From positions 62,001 through 126,000 of the forward strand of contig JABLUY010000002.1 of NCBI GenBank assembly GCA_013306675.1: a stretch of DNA of 64,000 nucleotides. Reading direction: 5' to 3'. Position numbers and translations under genes: made by a program. Numbering within the stretch: the first letter of the stretch is position 1; each line of letters begins with the position of its first letter. The stretch is from Thraustochytrium sp. TN22 (lineage: Eukaryota > Sar > Bigyra > Thraustochytrida > Thraustochytriidae). Of the stretch, positions 10,635 through 21,600 are shown in pieces. The notes beneath the pieces are model-generated. The model was given only the letters and a program-made list of their open reading frames with translations. It was not told the DNA's origin and did no database searches.

Positions 10635-10708
10635 AAAGACTGTGGCGGCGTGCGCCCTACAGGCGCTCCGCTTCGTACGGCAACCCCGAGCTGTTACCAG
10701 CGGGCAGC
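10127..10708. promoter_or_regulatory. Divergent promoter region with CGG/GGC repeat
   Basis: About 580 bp between two divergent start codons, so it must serve both genes. A pure GGC triplet run (10584-10634) lies about 75-125 bp upstream of the right-hand ATG, probably within its 5' leader. No TATA box is evident. If the open frame were extended through this region it would encode about 20 consecutive arginines and would lack any ATG. I therefore treat it as leader. Confidence 0.55.
10584..10634. repeat. GGC trinucleotide repeat
   Basis: About 17 uninterrupted GGC triplets in the putative 5' leader of the Ser-rich gene, comparable in kind to the CGG repeats found in some eukaryotic 5'UTRs. 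Confidence 0.92.
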
Positions 10709-12517
10709 ATGCAGCAACAGCTCGCTCACCAGAGGCTATCGTCCAATGGCAGCCAAGTGGTATCGCACTCGTCGTTGCACTCAGAGACGGAAACGTACTC
10801 AACGACGCACGGCGTCAAGGAGTCTGTGATGCCGTCGATGGCCCTGGAAATGATTGGGAGCACCTTCGAGCCTATCGACGCCCTGCGGGCTGCCACGAAG
10901 CCGGAGCCGCCCAGGAAGAACAGCTTGACCGTCAGTGCGCGCATGAGCGCGATGCTGCGAAAGGGCCGCAAGCTTAAGCCGCAGGGCTCGCCCGGTACGA
11001 TGATGGGAAGTGGGTCGGGGGCCGCCAGCAGGCGCAGCCCCTCATCCACCTCGACGCGACGCAAGCCACCGTCGGCCCACGCGGGCGTCTCTCCACGGCG
11101 TCGCACGAGCCTCGTGGAGGCCATCGCGGACCTCGGCATTGGAAATACGAGCAGTGACGACGCGGAGAACCTGGTGGAATCTGAGACCGAGACGGACGTG
11201 GGCAGCACCGCCGTCGCACGTAACTTCGCCAACGACCCAGAAATAGGGATGCTTCACCCTATGGCGCACCCGATTGGGCATCGGAGCTCAAGTTCCGCGG
11301 CTAGCGACGATGGTACCAACAGCTCCGGGCGTCCTGTGCGTCTGCCTATTTCATACGGCAACAACAAGCCGAGCGCACCGTCGATGTACTCGAGCTTCGC
11401 AAGTATGCGATCCAAGTCAGCAGAGTCAATCAAGCCTGTAAGCCAGCAGGCCAAGGCCGACTCAGCTGCTGCCGCCTCGGTACGCCTCTCCAGCAACGAG
11501 GCGCGAGCTTTCCTGAACAGGAAGGCGCTCACGCCCAAGACGCACTGGGTCTCGCAGGCCGGTGCGAAGAAGTCGGACGTTAGCTTTCAGCCGTATCTCC
11601 TCGAGTCCCTGCGAATTCAAAACAATGCCATCATTGGTGAGGAAGACGGTGAAGAGGAGGAGTCCGAGACAGAAGGCGCTCTCAGCAATCTACGTTCCAG
11701 TTTCGCCGGTTTTCCCACGCTCGAGGGGATGGCCGAGATCCAGGAGGAGCCCGTCGATGCGCCTGGTCGCCACCTCTCCACGCTTAGCGACAGCGAGCAC
11801 GGGGGCGTCTTTTATCCCTCCTCTTCCAACCTTGCTTCGATCGCGGATCCCCTTCGACAGCGTCAGAGCAGCCAGAGCAGTATTAGTCGCGCGGTGAACA
11901 GCAGACTGGGGTGGGCGAACGCATCTGCCGCCGGCTCCGTCGCCACGCTCGGTTCGAGCATAATCGCGCCGAGCAAGCAGCGCATGCGAGATCGTCTTCA
12001 GGCCCGGAAACAGGTTCACATTTGCATGCATCGCGCCCGCCAGGAGATCAAGCTCGCTGAGCCAGAAGCGATCACCCAGCATACCGCATGTGCAGTCAAC
12101 CTCACGCCTCAACAGGCAGAGCGCCACCAGGCGGCTCTGGAGAAGCTCATGAAGAAGCGAAAGAAGCCGGCTCGCTCCCCGCGCTCGCCGCAGGAGTCCA
12201 CTGGCGGCAGCACCATCTTTGGGAGTCTCGGCACGACGACTAGAATCCTGGGCAAATCGTCCACCTCGCGAAACCTCGTTGACCGTGAGCCCAGGGACTC
12301 GGGTGCAGGCATCGCGCGTTCGAACTCCAAGATCCGGCTGGTCTCGCGGATCGGCCGAGCGAGCTCGCTCGTGACCCTCGTTACCGGGCGGCACGACAGT
12401 GTGGACGAAGGCGAATTCTCTGGAAGGCGCAGCGAGTCGAGCGATGGCAACGAGACATCCAAGGAACACGAGTCAACCCTGAATCGCATGTTTACCGGCC
12501 TGACCAAGCGAACATGA
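10709..12517 (+). CDS. Ser-rich, largely disordered orphan protein
   Basis: 602 residues from the first in-frame ATG at 10709. Composition is dominated by Ser, Arg, Glu and Thr with many R-R-x-S and S-x-x-E sites, so it looks like a phosphorylated disordered protein. More ordered stretches are seen in two places. One lies around residues 260-300, with F-L-N-R-K-A-L-T-P-K-T-H-W-V. The other is a basic helix around 420-460 that includes R-M-R-D-R-L-Q-A-R-K-Q. An acidic run E-E-D-G-E-E-E-E-S-E-T-E separates these parts. I recognise no domain or family. The gene converges with VPS13 at only about 130 bp. Confidence 0.6.
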   Translation: MQQQLAHQRLSSNGSQVVSHSSLHSETETYSTTHGVKESVMPSMALEMIGSTFEPIDALRAATKPEPPRKNSLTVSARMSAMLRKGRKLKPQGSPGTMMGSGSGAASRRSPSSTSTRRKPPSAHAGVSPRRRTSLVEAIADLGIGNTSSDDAENLVESETETDVGSTAVARNFANDPEIGMLHPMAHPIGHRSSSSAASDDGTNSSGRPVRLPISYGNNKPSAPSMYSSFASMRSKSAESIKPVSQQAKADSAAAASVRLSSNEARAFLNRKALTPKTHWVSQAGAKKSDVSFQPYLLESLRIQNNAIIGEEDGEEEESETEGALSNLRSSFAGFPTLEGMAEIQEEPVDAPGRHLSTLSDSEHGGVFYPSSSNLASIADPLRQRQSSQSSISRAVNSRLGWANASAAGSVATLGSSIIAPSKQRMRDRLQARKQVHICMHRARQEIKLAEPEAITQHTACAVNLTPQQAERHQAALEKLMKKRKKPARSPRSPQESTGGSTIFGSLGTTTRILGKSSTSRNLVDREPRDSGAGIARSNSKIRLVSRIGRASSLVTLVTGRHDSVDEGEFSGRRSESSDGNETSKEHESTLNRMFTGLTKRT

Positions 12518-12649
12518 GATGGTTACACCCTCTTCATACACACGAGAGCAGGACCAGCGTACACAAGTAGGCAGCGAGGCTGTCACACTTCGCGTGCTAT
12601 CAGACCTTACAGAAAAGGAAACCTAATTCAAATCAGTTGTGCCGGCACG

Positions 12650-15600
12650 TCAGGACCGAAACGAGAGCGGGAGGCGATCCTCGATGGCGATCACGTAGAG
12701 TGCGTTGGTGCCTTGTACGTCGCGGTGCAGAAAAGACACGTTGAAGTTCTGGCTCGAGGAGATGGCCAGCTCGCCTGGCACGGACGCTTTGAGCTTGAAG
12801 GCGGCGCACTCCGCTGTCAGCGTGATGGTCTCTTTGAGCTTCGAGGACACCGCCCAGGCCGTGTAGCCGGACTTGTTCCAGTCCTGACCGGCCTCCCAGG
12901 CGTCCAACATCGAGGAGGAGTTGGCGGGTGGCATCTCCGTATGCGGTGCGAGAATCAAGTTGCGCGCCAGCCGGCTCGCCTTGGGCCGATCCAGGAGGAG
13001 GCTCTTCGATGACCGGTTTACGATGCCGATCACGCACAGCTTGCGCCCGTACAGGAAACGATGGTTGTTGCGCCAGTCAAAGACAAAGTTGCGCAGCAGC
13101 GTCATGTACGAGTCCATCCCATGGCACGAGGGACCCGGTCGCATCCGCTCCCGGTAGTCTCTGATGAGGTCCTCCGTGCTCGCGTACGTCCTCACCGTAA
13201 ACTCGTCTGACTGAATCTTGGCGGAGGTCAGCGAGAGACGGTCTCGAATCGCAGCAGCAATGCCAAAGTCCGTCGACCGGATGCTCACGGCTGAGAAGAT
13301 GCCCATCATGGAGTTGCGCGCCTCGCGCTTGTAGTGCTCTTGTAGGGCCTTCAGAAAAGTTGTGGGCGACCCGATGAAGTTGCTCTTGATCAGCTCGGCC
13401 AGGTTCATGCGCGCGTTGTCCACACGCAGGTTCATGCGGCTCATGATGCCGCCGCCAAGATCGTAGAGCGCCGCCGACTGCACCTTGTCCGGGTGTTGCT
13501 GGTAGCTCAGGCAAATCTCAATCTTGGAGATCTGCAACTGATTCACCTTGATGGCGCTTAAACTCTGCGCAGCGGTGCCTTTACCGCCGCCACTCGCCAC
13601 GCTGCCCGCCACCACGCTGCTGGCGCTGCTCCCTGGTCCATGCGCCGGGGACGACAGCGAGCCCCCGGTCCCGACCCCGGCCCCGGTCCTAGGACTCGTC
13701 GGCGAGAAGCCGGCGGGTCGGTCCTCGCCAGCGTCCGCCAAAAGCGCGCTCATGTTGAGCTCAGCCTGCGATGCATCGCGCCGTGCTACCCAGCGACGCG
13801 CCGCGCGTGCAACCTGGCCCAAGTCCTCCCAGAGGAGGACCTGCTGGATAGAGTCCACGCCTGACTCCGTCACGAGACGCGCTCCGATCGGGGTCGTGTG
13901 CATTACGCTCGTCTTGAGGTCTAGCATGTCCAAGACAAAGGTCTCGGCGATGCACACATCCATGCGACCAACCAGGACGCGCACGAGGTCCAACTCGAGC
14001 TGCCCGGGCACCTGCGTGCGTTTGTTGTAAAGCCGGAGTTGAAAGAAGGAGTCCTGCTCCATCGCGTCAGCCGGAGGGCTTAATCCGGCTGCACGGCCCG
14101 CCGCGACCGACCCGCCTGCGCCGTAGAGAACGCGCGGGAAGAGCGGGTCCGTGGCGCGGTCGTGGATCACCAGCGATCCGCAGACTACGTGCAGCTTGTC
14201 TGATGCCGGGTCCGAGAGAAGCGTCGCCGCGAACTTCCGCAGCAGGAGCGCCGCGACAGGCTCGGCGCGCTTGGGGCCAAGGCGTGGCCGCGCGTACGGT
14301 GGAGGCATCGGGCCCTGCCGCTCCTCGACCCTCTTTTGCCGGGCCTGTCGCGCTTCTGCTGGGCCGCGGTAGTACACGGTGAGGTCGGAGCGGTCTCGAA
14401 GCAGGTGAATCTGGACGGACTCAATGTTCAGGTTCACAGTCACCTTGGAGAAGCGCTTCAAGACCAGAGCCGGAGCAGCCTGAAGACCGCTCTCCAGCGC
14501 TTCACTGTCGCGCAGCTGCTCGAGACCGCGTTCCGTCAGCTCGACGACGATGGAACCCGCCGAATCGCCCACGCGCGCCTCGAGTGAATATGTCTCAAAG
14601 AAGGCGCCGCGCTTCAGCTTGCACGAAACGATGGCGCGGCTGTCGAGCGCCGTGACAGCGTCGAACGTGCTAGACCACTCCGTCGCCTGCGCACGGGGCG
14701 GCGGGCCACCGCGCTCGCCCATCAGCGGTGGCGCCACCCGCTGCGCGCCGAAGCGGATCTGGAAGCGCGGACTGATCTCCGGCGTAGCCGAGGCCGAGAC
14801 CCAGAACGGGAGACTGTTGCCCGGCGTAACGCGCAGCGGCTCCATTGCGGCGCCTTGCCGCGAAACGATGCGCACATAAAGGTCGCAGCTCGTGTAGTTC
14901 GCGAAGGTGAACCGAGGCGCGATGGTCACCATGTTGGTCCGATATAGGAGGCCTGGACCAACGTCCACTGCCACACCTAGATTCAACGAAAGCGACCCGC
15001 TGCCCGGGCGGCCAGGCACGAACACATGACCCCCGAGCCCCGGCTTGGTCACGTCGACGGGCTCCCGGCTGACAGCGCTCTCATGGCCGATTCGGAGGCG
15101 TCCGTCCGGCGGCTGGAAGAGGACGATCGAGCGGCGGTCCTTGGCCGTGTTCAGGCCCGTGGGGCTAACGACCATCTGCGGCAGGGCATCCGAAACGTAC
15201 CGCAGGTTGAGGCCGGTATGATTTATGATCCAAAAGTCGGCGTACACGAGGATCAGGATCCCGCCCGCCTCCGCCTCCTCACAGACGAATTTGACCACGA
15301 ACGCCCCGCCCGAGGCGCTCCGGAAGACCACCTCCTGCGTGTTCTGCTGCAAGGCTTCGGCGGCTGCCGCTGTGGCACTCGCGGCGCCGGCGCCGGCGCT
15401 CCCGCTGCTCAGCGCCGACTGCAACCGCGTCCCGCCGTCCGCGCCATCCCCATTCCCGTCCAGGGCCTCTGCCTCCTCGAAGTCGTCCTCATCATCCATG
15501 CCAAACTCATCAAGTTCGGTCCACTGTTGCGAGTTGACCGCCTCCTCGTCCAGGTCCGCCTCGTCCTCCCAGTCGTCCGTCTCCTCCGACATGGTCAGCC

Positions 15601-18600
15601 CAGAAGAGGTAGACCCGAAGCGGGTCCGCGTGCTCCCGGTGGTCACCGTCACGGTCGAGTCATCCTCGCTGCCGGACTGCTTCGCGGAAGATGTGGGCCC
15701 CCAGGACCGCCGCGCTGACATAGTCTTGGCCTTGGACAGCAGCGCCGTTGCACCTCTGCCTGCGCCGGCTGCCGCTTGTAACGCGGCCGAGTTGGCGCGC
15801 TGCATGGTACTGCCGGTGCCGGCGCCGGCGCCGGTGCCGCTGACACCGCGTCGTGCCGTGGATTGCGCAGCGCTGTACGCGTCAGAGCCAGGCCTCGGCG
15901 CGAGGAAGGCAATCTTGCGGAAGCGCTTGGCGCCGTGACGGCGGAACATGGAGGCACCACGGCGCCGCGTACGCTTGGCGCGCAGTGGAATCTGGGCGGT
16001 CCAATCCGAGTGCTCCAGCTTCATGCTCAGCTTGCTCAGCATGCCGCTCTCGAGGGTGGATGTAGTCAGCGAGTGTAGCTGTAGCTCCTCGCCCGCGGAG
16101 ATGCAACCGGCCCCAATGGGCATGTCCGGGCTGATGCTTGGGATGTGCTCCTGAAAGATGATGTCCTGCGGGAGCAGGTTGCGGATGCGCACCTGAGGAA
16201 AGAGCGAGAAGACTGTCGTGACGCCGTCCTCATCCGGTTCCACACTCGCGCATAAATACCGCGTCTTGCCGTTGGAGAGCGAGCACTCCAGCTCCGTATA
16301 GGCGGTGTTGCCTCGGGAAGCCAGCGTCGCATGAATAGGCCCGCTCCACTCGTACGCATGTGAGGAGTTCTCCTCAAGGTGCTCCGGTAGCATCGGTTGC
16401 ACGCGGATCTCCGTCGCATCGCCAAACAAGGCCGGCAGGCTGCGACTCTCACCCGAGTGTAGTGTCCACGAAACGGTACGCGCCGAAGGCCACGTTGGGC
16501 TATGCGCCAGCACGCGCACGTTGTAGTCGAGAAAATTGCACACGCGCAGCAGCGATGAGACGACGAGCTTCAGCTTGCGCGTGTCGTCGTCAATCTGCAC
16601 GCTCCACTTGATGCGTAGGCCGTTCGGCGACAGGTCGCGTCTGGACCTGCGCGCTACGAGGCGCGCCACGCCGTCACCAATCTTGTTGAGCACGATACCC
16701 TCGAGCGGCTCCCACGCCTGCTCTAGAAGGTCACTCTCCTGGAAGACAAGATCTTCCTCGGAGGTTTCGTCCTCGTCCGTGGCAGCGGCAGCGACCGTGG
16801 ACGAGGACGTCGCCTCGGTCGGCGTCCCGCCCCCCTCGACACGGGTAGGCGCATCGGGTCCAATCGCGGGGGCGCCAGTGTCCGGGTCGACGGGGAGAAA
16901 GAAGGCGATGCAGATGGGTTTGTCTTGGCACGAGCCACGAATCGTACCGCGACCGTAGCCCTCAAAGTGCGGAAATCCGAGCGAGGCCTCGGCGTCCTCA
17001 GGACCCATGAGGACAGAGGTGGACTCGGGATCCTCATCCGTCTTCCAGAATCGTAGTGGCAGGCCGGTCTCGTTGCGCACCAAAAAGGCGCGGTTGTTGT
17101 CCTGGTCCACCTGTGGATGGTTCTCGCGCGTCTTGGCGTAGAGGCGCTCCAGCTTGCGCTTCCATGCGCTCGCCGTCACGACCGGTCGCGGTCGACGGCC
17201 CTCCGCGCGCGCAACCTCGCCAGCGCGCAGCAGCGAGTTGCTCAGCACGCGTAAGAAGGTATCGGAGAGGTTGCAGCTGATGGGCTCCGGCACGTCCACC
17301 ACGGTCTCCAGCTCACCAGAGCTAAAGTACGTGCAGGACACGTTGACGCGCCCGGGCTCGAGCAGCACGCCCTTGGAACCCGCACGAAGGTCATAAAAGT
17401 GCGCCCCGGTCATGTGGAGCTGCGCGCCACAGACATAGTTTCCGTCGCTGGAACCGTTGAGGAAGGTATCGATCCTGGTCAGAACCAGGTCGCTGAGTGG
17501 CATGTCGCCGTTGTCCAGATCGTCGATCAGGTTGAAGATCACCTTCTCCGTTCCGAGGTTCAGCGAGTCCTGCAGCACTGCGGGGCGATCGCTGCGTGCA
17601 CGCAGGAACTTGAGCGTGAAGGGCGGTGACCGTGACCGCAGACGCTCCAGCATGATGTCCGGGCTTTCGTTGCACACGAAGACTCCGTCGACCTCGAGCA
17701 GGTAGTCGCCACGCACCACGCCCATGAGCTCGCACAGCGTGCGATCGCTGCTCTGCCCGGTCGCGTACATTTCTTTGACGCGGAGAAAGCCGCGGTCCTG
17801 TTCCAGGAGAATGCCCACGTCGGAGGTGTCCTTGGGCACGACGAACTCAACATAGTCCGCGTCGCTGCGATAGTTCTCGAAGAGCTCGCGCTCCCAGTCC
17901 TGCCAGCGATCCGAGTTGCTGCGCTCCGGCTCCGAGACGTCGTCCGCCGACCCGAGCGTACGGGCCGAGTCGAAGGACTGCAGGCCGCGCATCAGGTGCG
18001 CGAACCGCATGCGCGAGGACTCCTTCGCGCGCTCCAGGAGCTCGTCGCCGCCCCACTCGTCCTCGGCACCTCCGCGCAGGTTTGCTGCGATGGCGCTCAG
18101 CAAAGCCATGTCGTTCATCGACACGAAGAGCTCTACCTGGCCAAATGTGAGATGGATTCGCCGCGCATGGACGCGCGAGTGCAGGGCAACTTCCTCGTAG
18201 TCGTAGTTCCACTCGAGATCCGCCGGCTCCAGGAGCTGCTGCAGGACGCGCTCCTGGCCAAGGGCCAGGCCGCGCGGCTCTTTCTCGTCTTCCTCGTTCG
18301 AGGACGGGACGGCCGCGGCCGTGGCCACGTAGGCCTCCACGCGCTGGAGTTCGCCTTTCCAGTGCGAGAACTGGCGCTCCGTTGGGTCCCCGGATGCCGT
18401 CCAGCTGAACTTGATGTTGCTCCGCACAACCACCATGCGCGACGCGGGGTCCGCAAGGTCCGGGACGAGGTAGAGGCACGGGTCGACGAGATTGAACTGG
18501 CCGGTCCAGTTGGCCAGAGCAGGCTGTCCTAACCCCGCCTCGCCGGCGGCGGAAGCAGCGGCGGAGCTGCGCCGATGCGGGGCGGGTACGCCAGGCTCAT

Positions 18601-21600
18601 ATCCGGCGCCGACCTCGTCCTCATCGCCGTCTTCCGGGTCGGAGCTCGTCCAGAAGTGCACGACTTCCGTGAGCAGGTCGACCATAAAGACGGAGCGGAA
18701 GTTGACTAGGTCGAGGCGAATCTTGCGCTCAGAGTGAACGTAACGAAAAAAGAAAGCGAGACTCTCGTCCACGACGGCGTCCAGGTCGGCCGCGGCCGCG
18801 ATGTCGCCTTCCGCTACCTGCGCGCCCTCGCGAGGATTGGACATGATGAGATGGCGGAAGTTGTTCGCATGGCTCCGAGGGCGTTGATCCACGAGATCGA
18901 GCGAGGCGACTCGGATCTCGACCGCTGTACACGCGGTCGGGTGAGGGCGTAGCACGAGCGCCTGGAAGGCCTCCATGGAAAAGGTCGCAAAGACCGTGCG
19001 GGAGTCGGGGTCCGCGGCGCCTTGCCGCGAGAGGTCCAGCGCCGCGCGGCCGAGGCGGACATCAACGCGGAAGACCATGCCATCATCATTCTCGTCATAC
19101 TCGTCGTAGCCGTAGGCGACGAGCTGCGGTTCCTCCGTGGCCGTGCCGCGCTGCGACGGCACGCCCGGCGCATCCTCGTCCTCGGACGAGGACGCCAACA
19201 GACCAGCGGACAGATTGGACTCGCTCGTTACAGTTCCGACCGCCGGGACGAGCGGGTCCTCCATGATGTTGTAGGACAGCATGTTCTGAATGAGCCAGTA
19301 TTGTTCGGGTGACAGACTCATGTGCACGTCGGAAATGCGGCCGTCCACGAAAAGCGCATTGTCCTTGGAGACTGTGACGTCGACCTCGAAGTCCACCGGC
19401 TCGTCCAAGAGGGACGCCTCATGCGTGTAAAGACGGAAGGCGGCCATGCGCATGCGGGTCGCGGAGGAGACATCGTCCGCAGCCTCCGCGTCCTCGCGGA
19501 TGCTGCTGGCGTTGTTGGTGGCACGCAGGCTGGAGCAGCTGGCGGCGAGAAACCGCGACTCGTCAAGCGCCATGGAAACAGGCAGGACGATCTCGAAGGT
19601 CTTCATGTCGACCTCGAAGTGGTGCTTGGACGGGCGCCCAGCGCGCTCCGCCTCGGTTGCGCGGATCGCGCTCTTGAAGACATTGCCTGCGTTGTCAATA
19701 GCCGAGGCGGTCTCGCCGAAGATGGTCTCCATGATGCCTTCGGAAGCGTAGTCCAAGATCTCGAGGTAAATGAGGTTCAGGTGCACGTAGCGCGAGGAGT
19801 TGATGCGCACTGATACGCGGCTTTCCCCTAGACGCGGGCGAGCAGCGAGCGAGACCTGTACGAGCGACTCGTCCTTGGATGCCACGGTGAAGAGCTCGTG
19901 CCCGCGGGCTTGGACCAGGACGTTGCCCAGCTCGCCGTGCGCGCGCACCGTCTCGGAACCGCGGCTCAGGCGGACCGAGGCCCGCGTCATGGACGCCTCA
20001 ACCAACACGCTGTCTTTCTTGCGCAGCGCCACCGTCAGGGACGCCAGGTAGACGTTCACGACAAACCGCGTAGTCTCCGCCCCGCTCGACGAGAGCGAGG
20101 AAGCCGAGGTGGCGGCGACGACCGCCGCCTCGCCGGGCGCGCCGGACCCGGCGGCCTGCTGTGGCTGCATGCGCGGGCTGCCCTCAGGACGGCCGCGCAC
20201 CACCGCACCTGCATTGACGAGTCCATTGCGGAAGCGCTTGAGCACAAGAAAGCGCATCGCCGCCACGGTGTTTGGGTTCCATTGGATGCGGAGTTTGTGG
20301 AACTTGGCCACTGTATAGATGAGTTTGGGGCCCGCATCGGGCGAGTCAGCATGGCGCCAGCGCGTGTCAATGGAGATGAGCGAGCGCTTCTCGTCGGCGC
20401 TCTGCGCGTCGGACTGGATGAAATACACCTCTTCGCCAGGGGCCGCCTGCGGCTTGGCGAAGACGTCGATCGCGTCGATGCTGCGCAGCTCCACGTGCGC
20501 GTACGAGCCCTTGGATCGCTGGATGTGCTCGATCTCGAGCCCACGGAAGGCACATGACAGAAAGCGCAGTTGCGCGTAGCCTTCATGCGCGTCAGCACAC
20601 ACGTTGACTGTGATCTCACCGGACCGCAGGCTGTAGTGGGTACCAAAGGAGGCTTGCGTGCCTGCGCCGCCCACACCAAGCGTCGCGTCCTGCTCGAGCA
20701 GACGTCGCTTTTGCTCTGCGATAGAAGCCGCGCTGGCGGTGTCCGGTCGAGGCGGCGATGAGGGCGCCCCGAGCCCAACCTGCGGAGAAGATGAGCCCGG
20801 CGCAAGCCCGGATCGCACAGGTGGGGAAGGGGGCGGCGAGGAGCCCGAGCCCGAGCCCGAGGAGGAGGAGGAGGAGGAGGAGGAGGAGGAGGAGGAGGAC
20901 GACGACGATCGCCGAACTTTGCCCGGAGCGACAGGACGGTCAAGAGAGTTGAGACCGGGGACCTCAGCCTGGGTCCACCACCAGGTCTCCCTGAGCCACT
21001 GGTCGCGCAGCTTCCATACAGAGAGCAGGCCTGTCGGGGTTACATAGGCCGTGAGGACACCGAGGCTGACCTCGATGCGCGGACTGCGCTTGGTGGAGAA
21101 CAGTCCCGTGAGAGAGACATCGATATCGAAATCGTCGATGAGCGAGAGCACCTTGCGCTGTGAGGAAGCGCTCAGAATGGACCCGCCTCCGGCCTCCGCG
21201 AGGGCAGCGGTCCAGTCCGTGCCTGGAGCCAGCACGAGGATGCTCGACCGGATGCGCGCCACGTGCACGTTCCAAGCGCCGAGCGCGCTCCTGGGCTGCT
21301 CGCCCGCGCTGCCCTCCGTGCCGGCCGTCGCGTCCGAGGGAGGGGCCGAGGAGCGACGTCCCGCGGAGTCAGCAGCGCCAGGCGGTTGGGAGCTGTCCGA
21401 AGTTGAGCGTGCGAGAAAGTCCTCGTGCGATGGATGCTGGTGGTGGTGGTGATGGTCTGAGGCGTGCTGAACGGTTGCGTCAGCGAGCGCCACGTCGTCG
21501 TCGCGATCAAGCTGTGTCTCGACGGCCTGAAAGAAGTCGTCCTCGGCGCCAGCCATGAGCTGTTCCTCCGCCTCAGCATCGACTCCCTCATCCTCGCCCT

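Noticed and set aside
10337-10708. N-terminal extension of the Ser-rich protein through the GGC repeat
   Set aside because: There is no ATG in the extension, and it would encode about 20 consecutive Arg.
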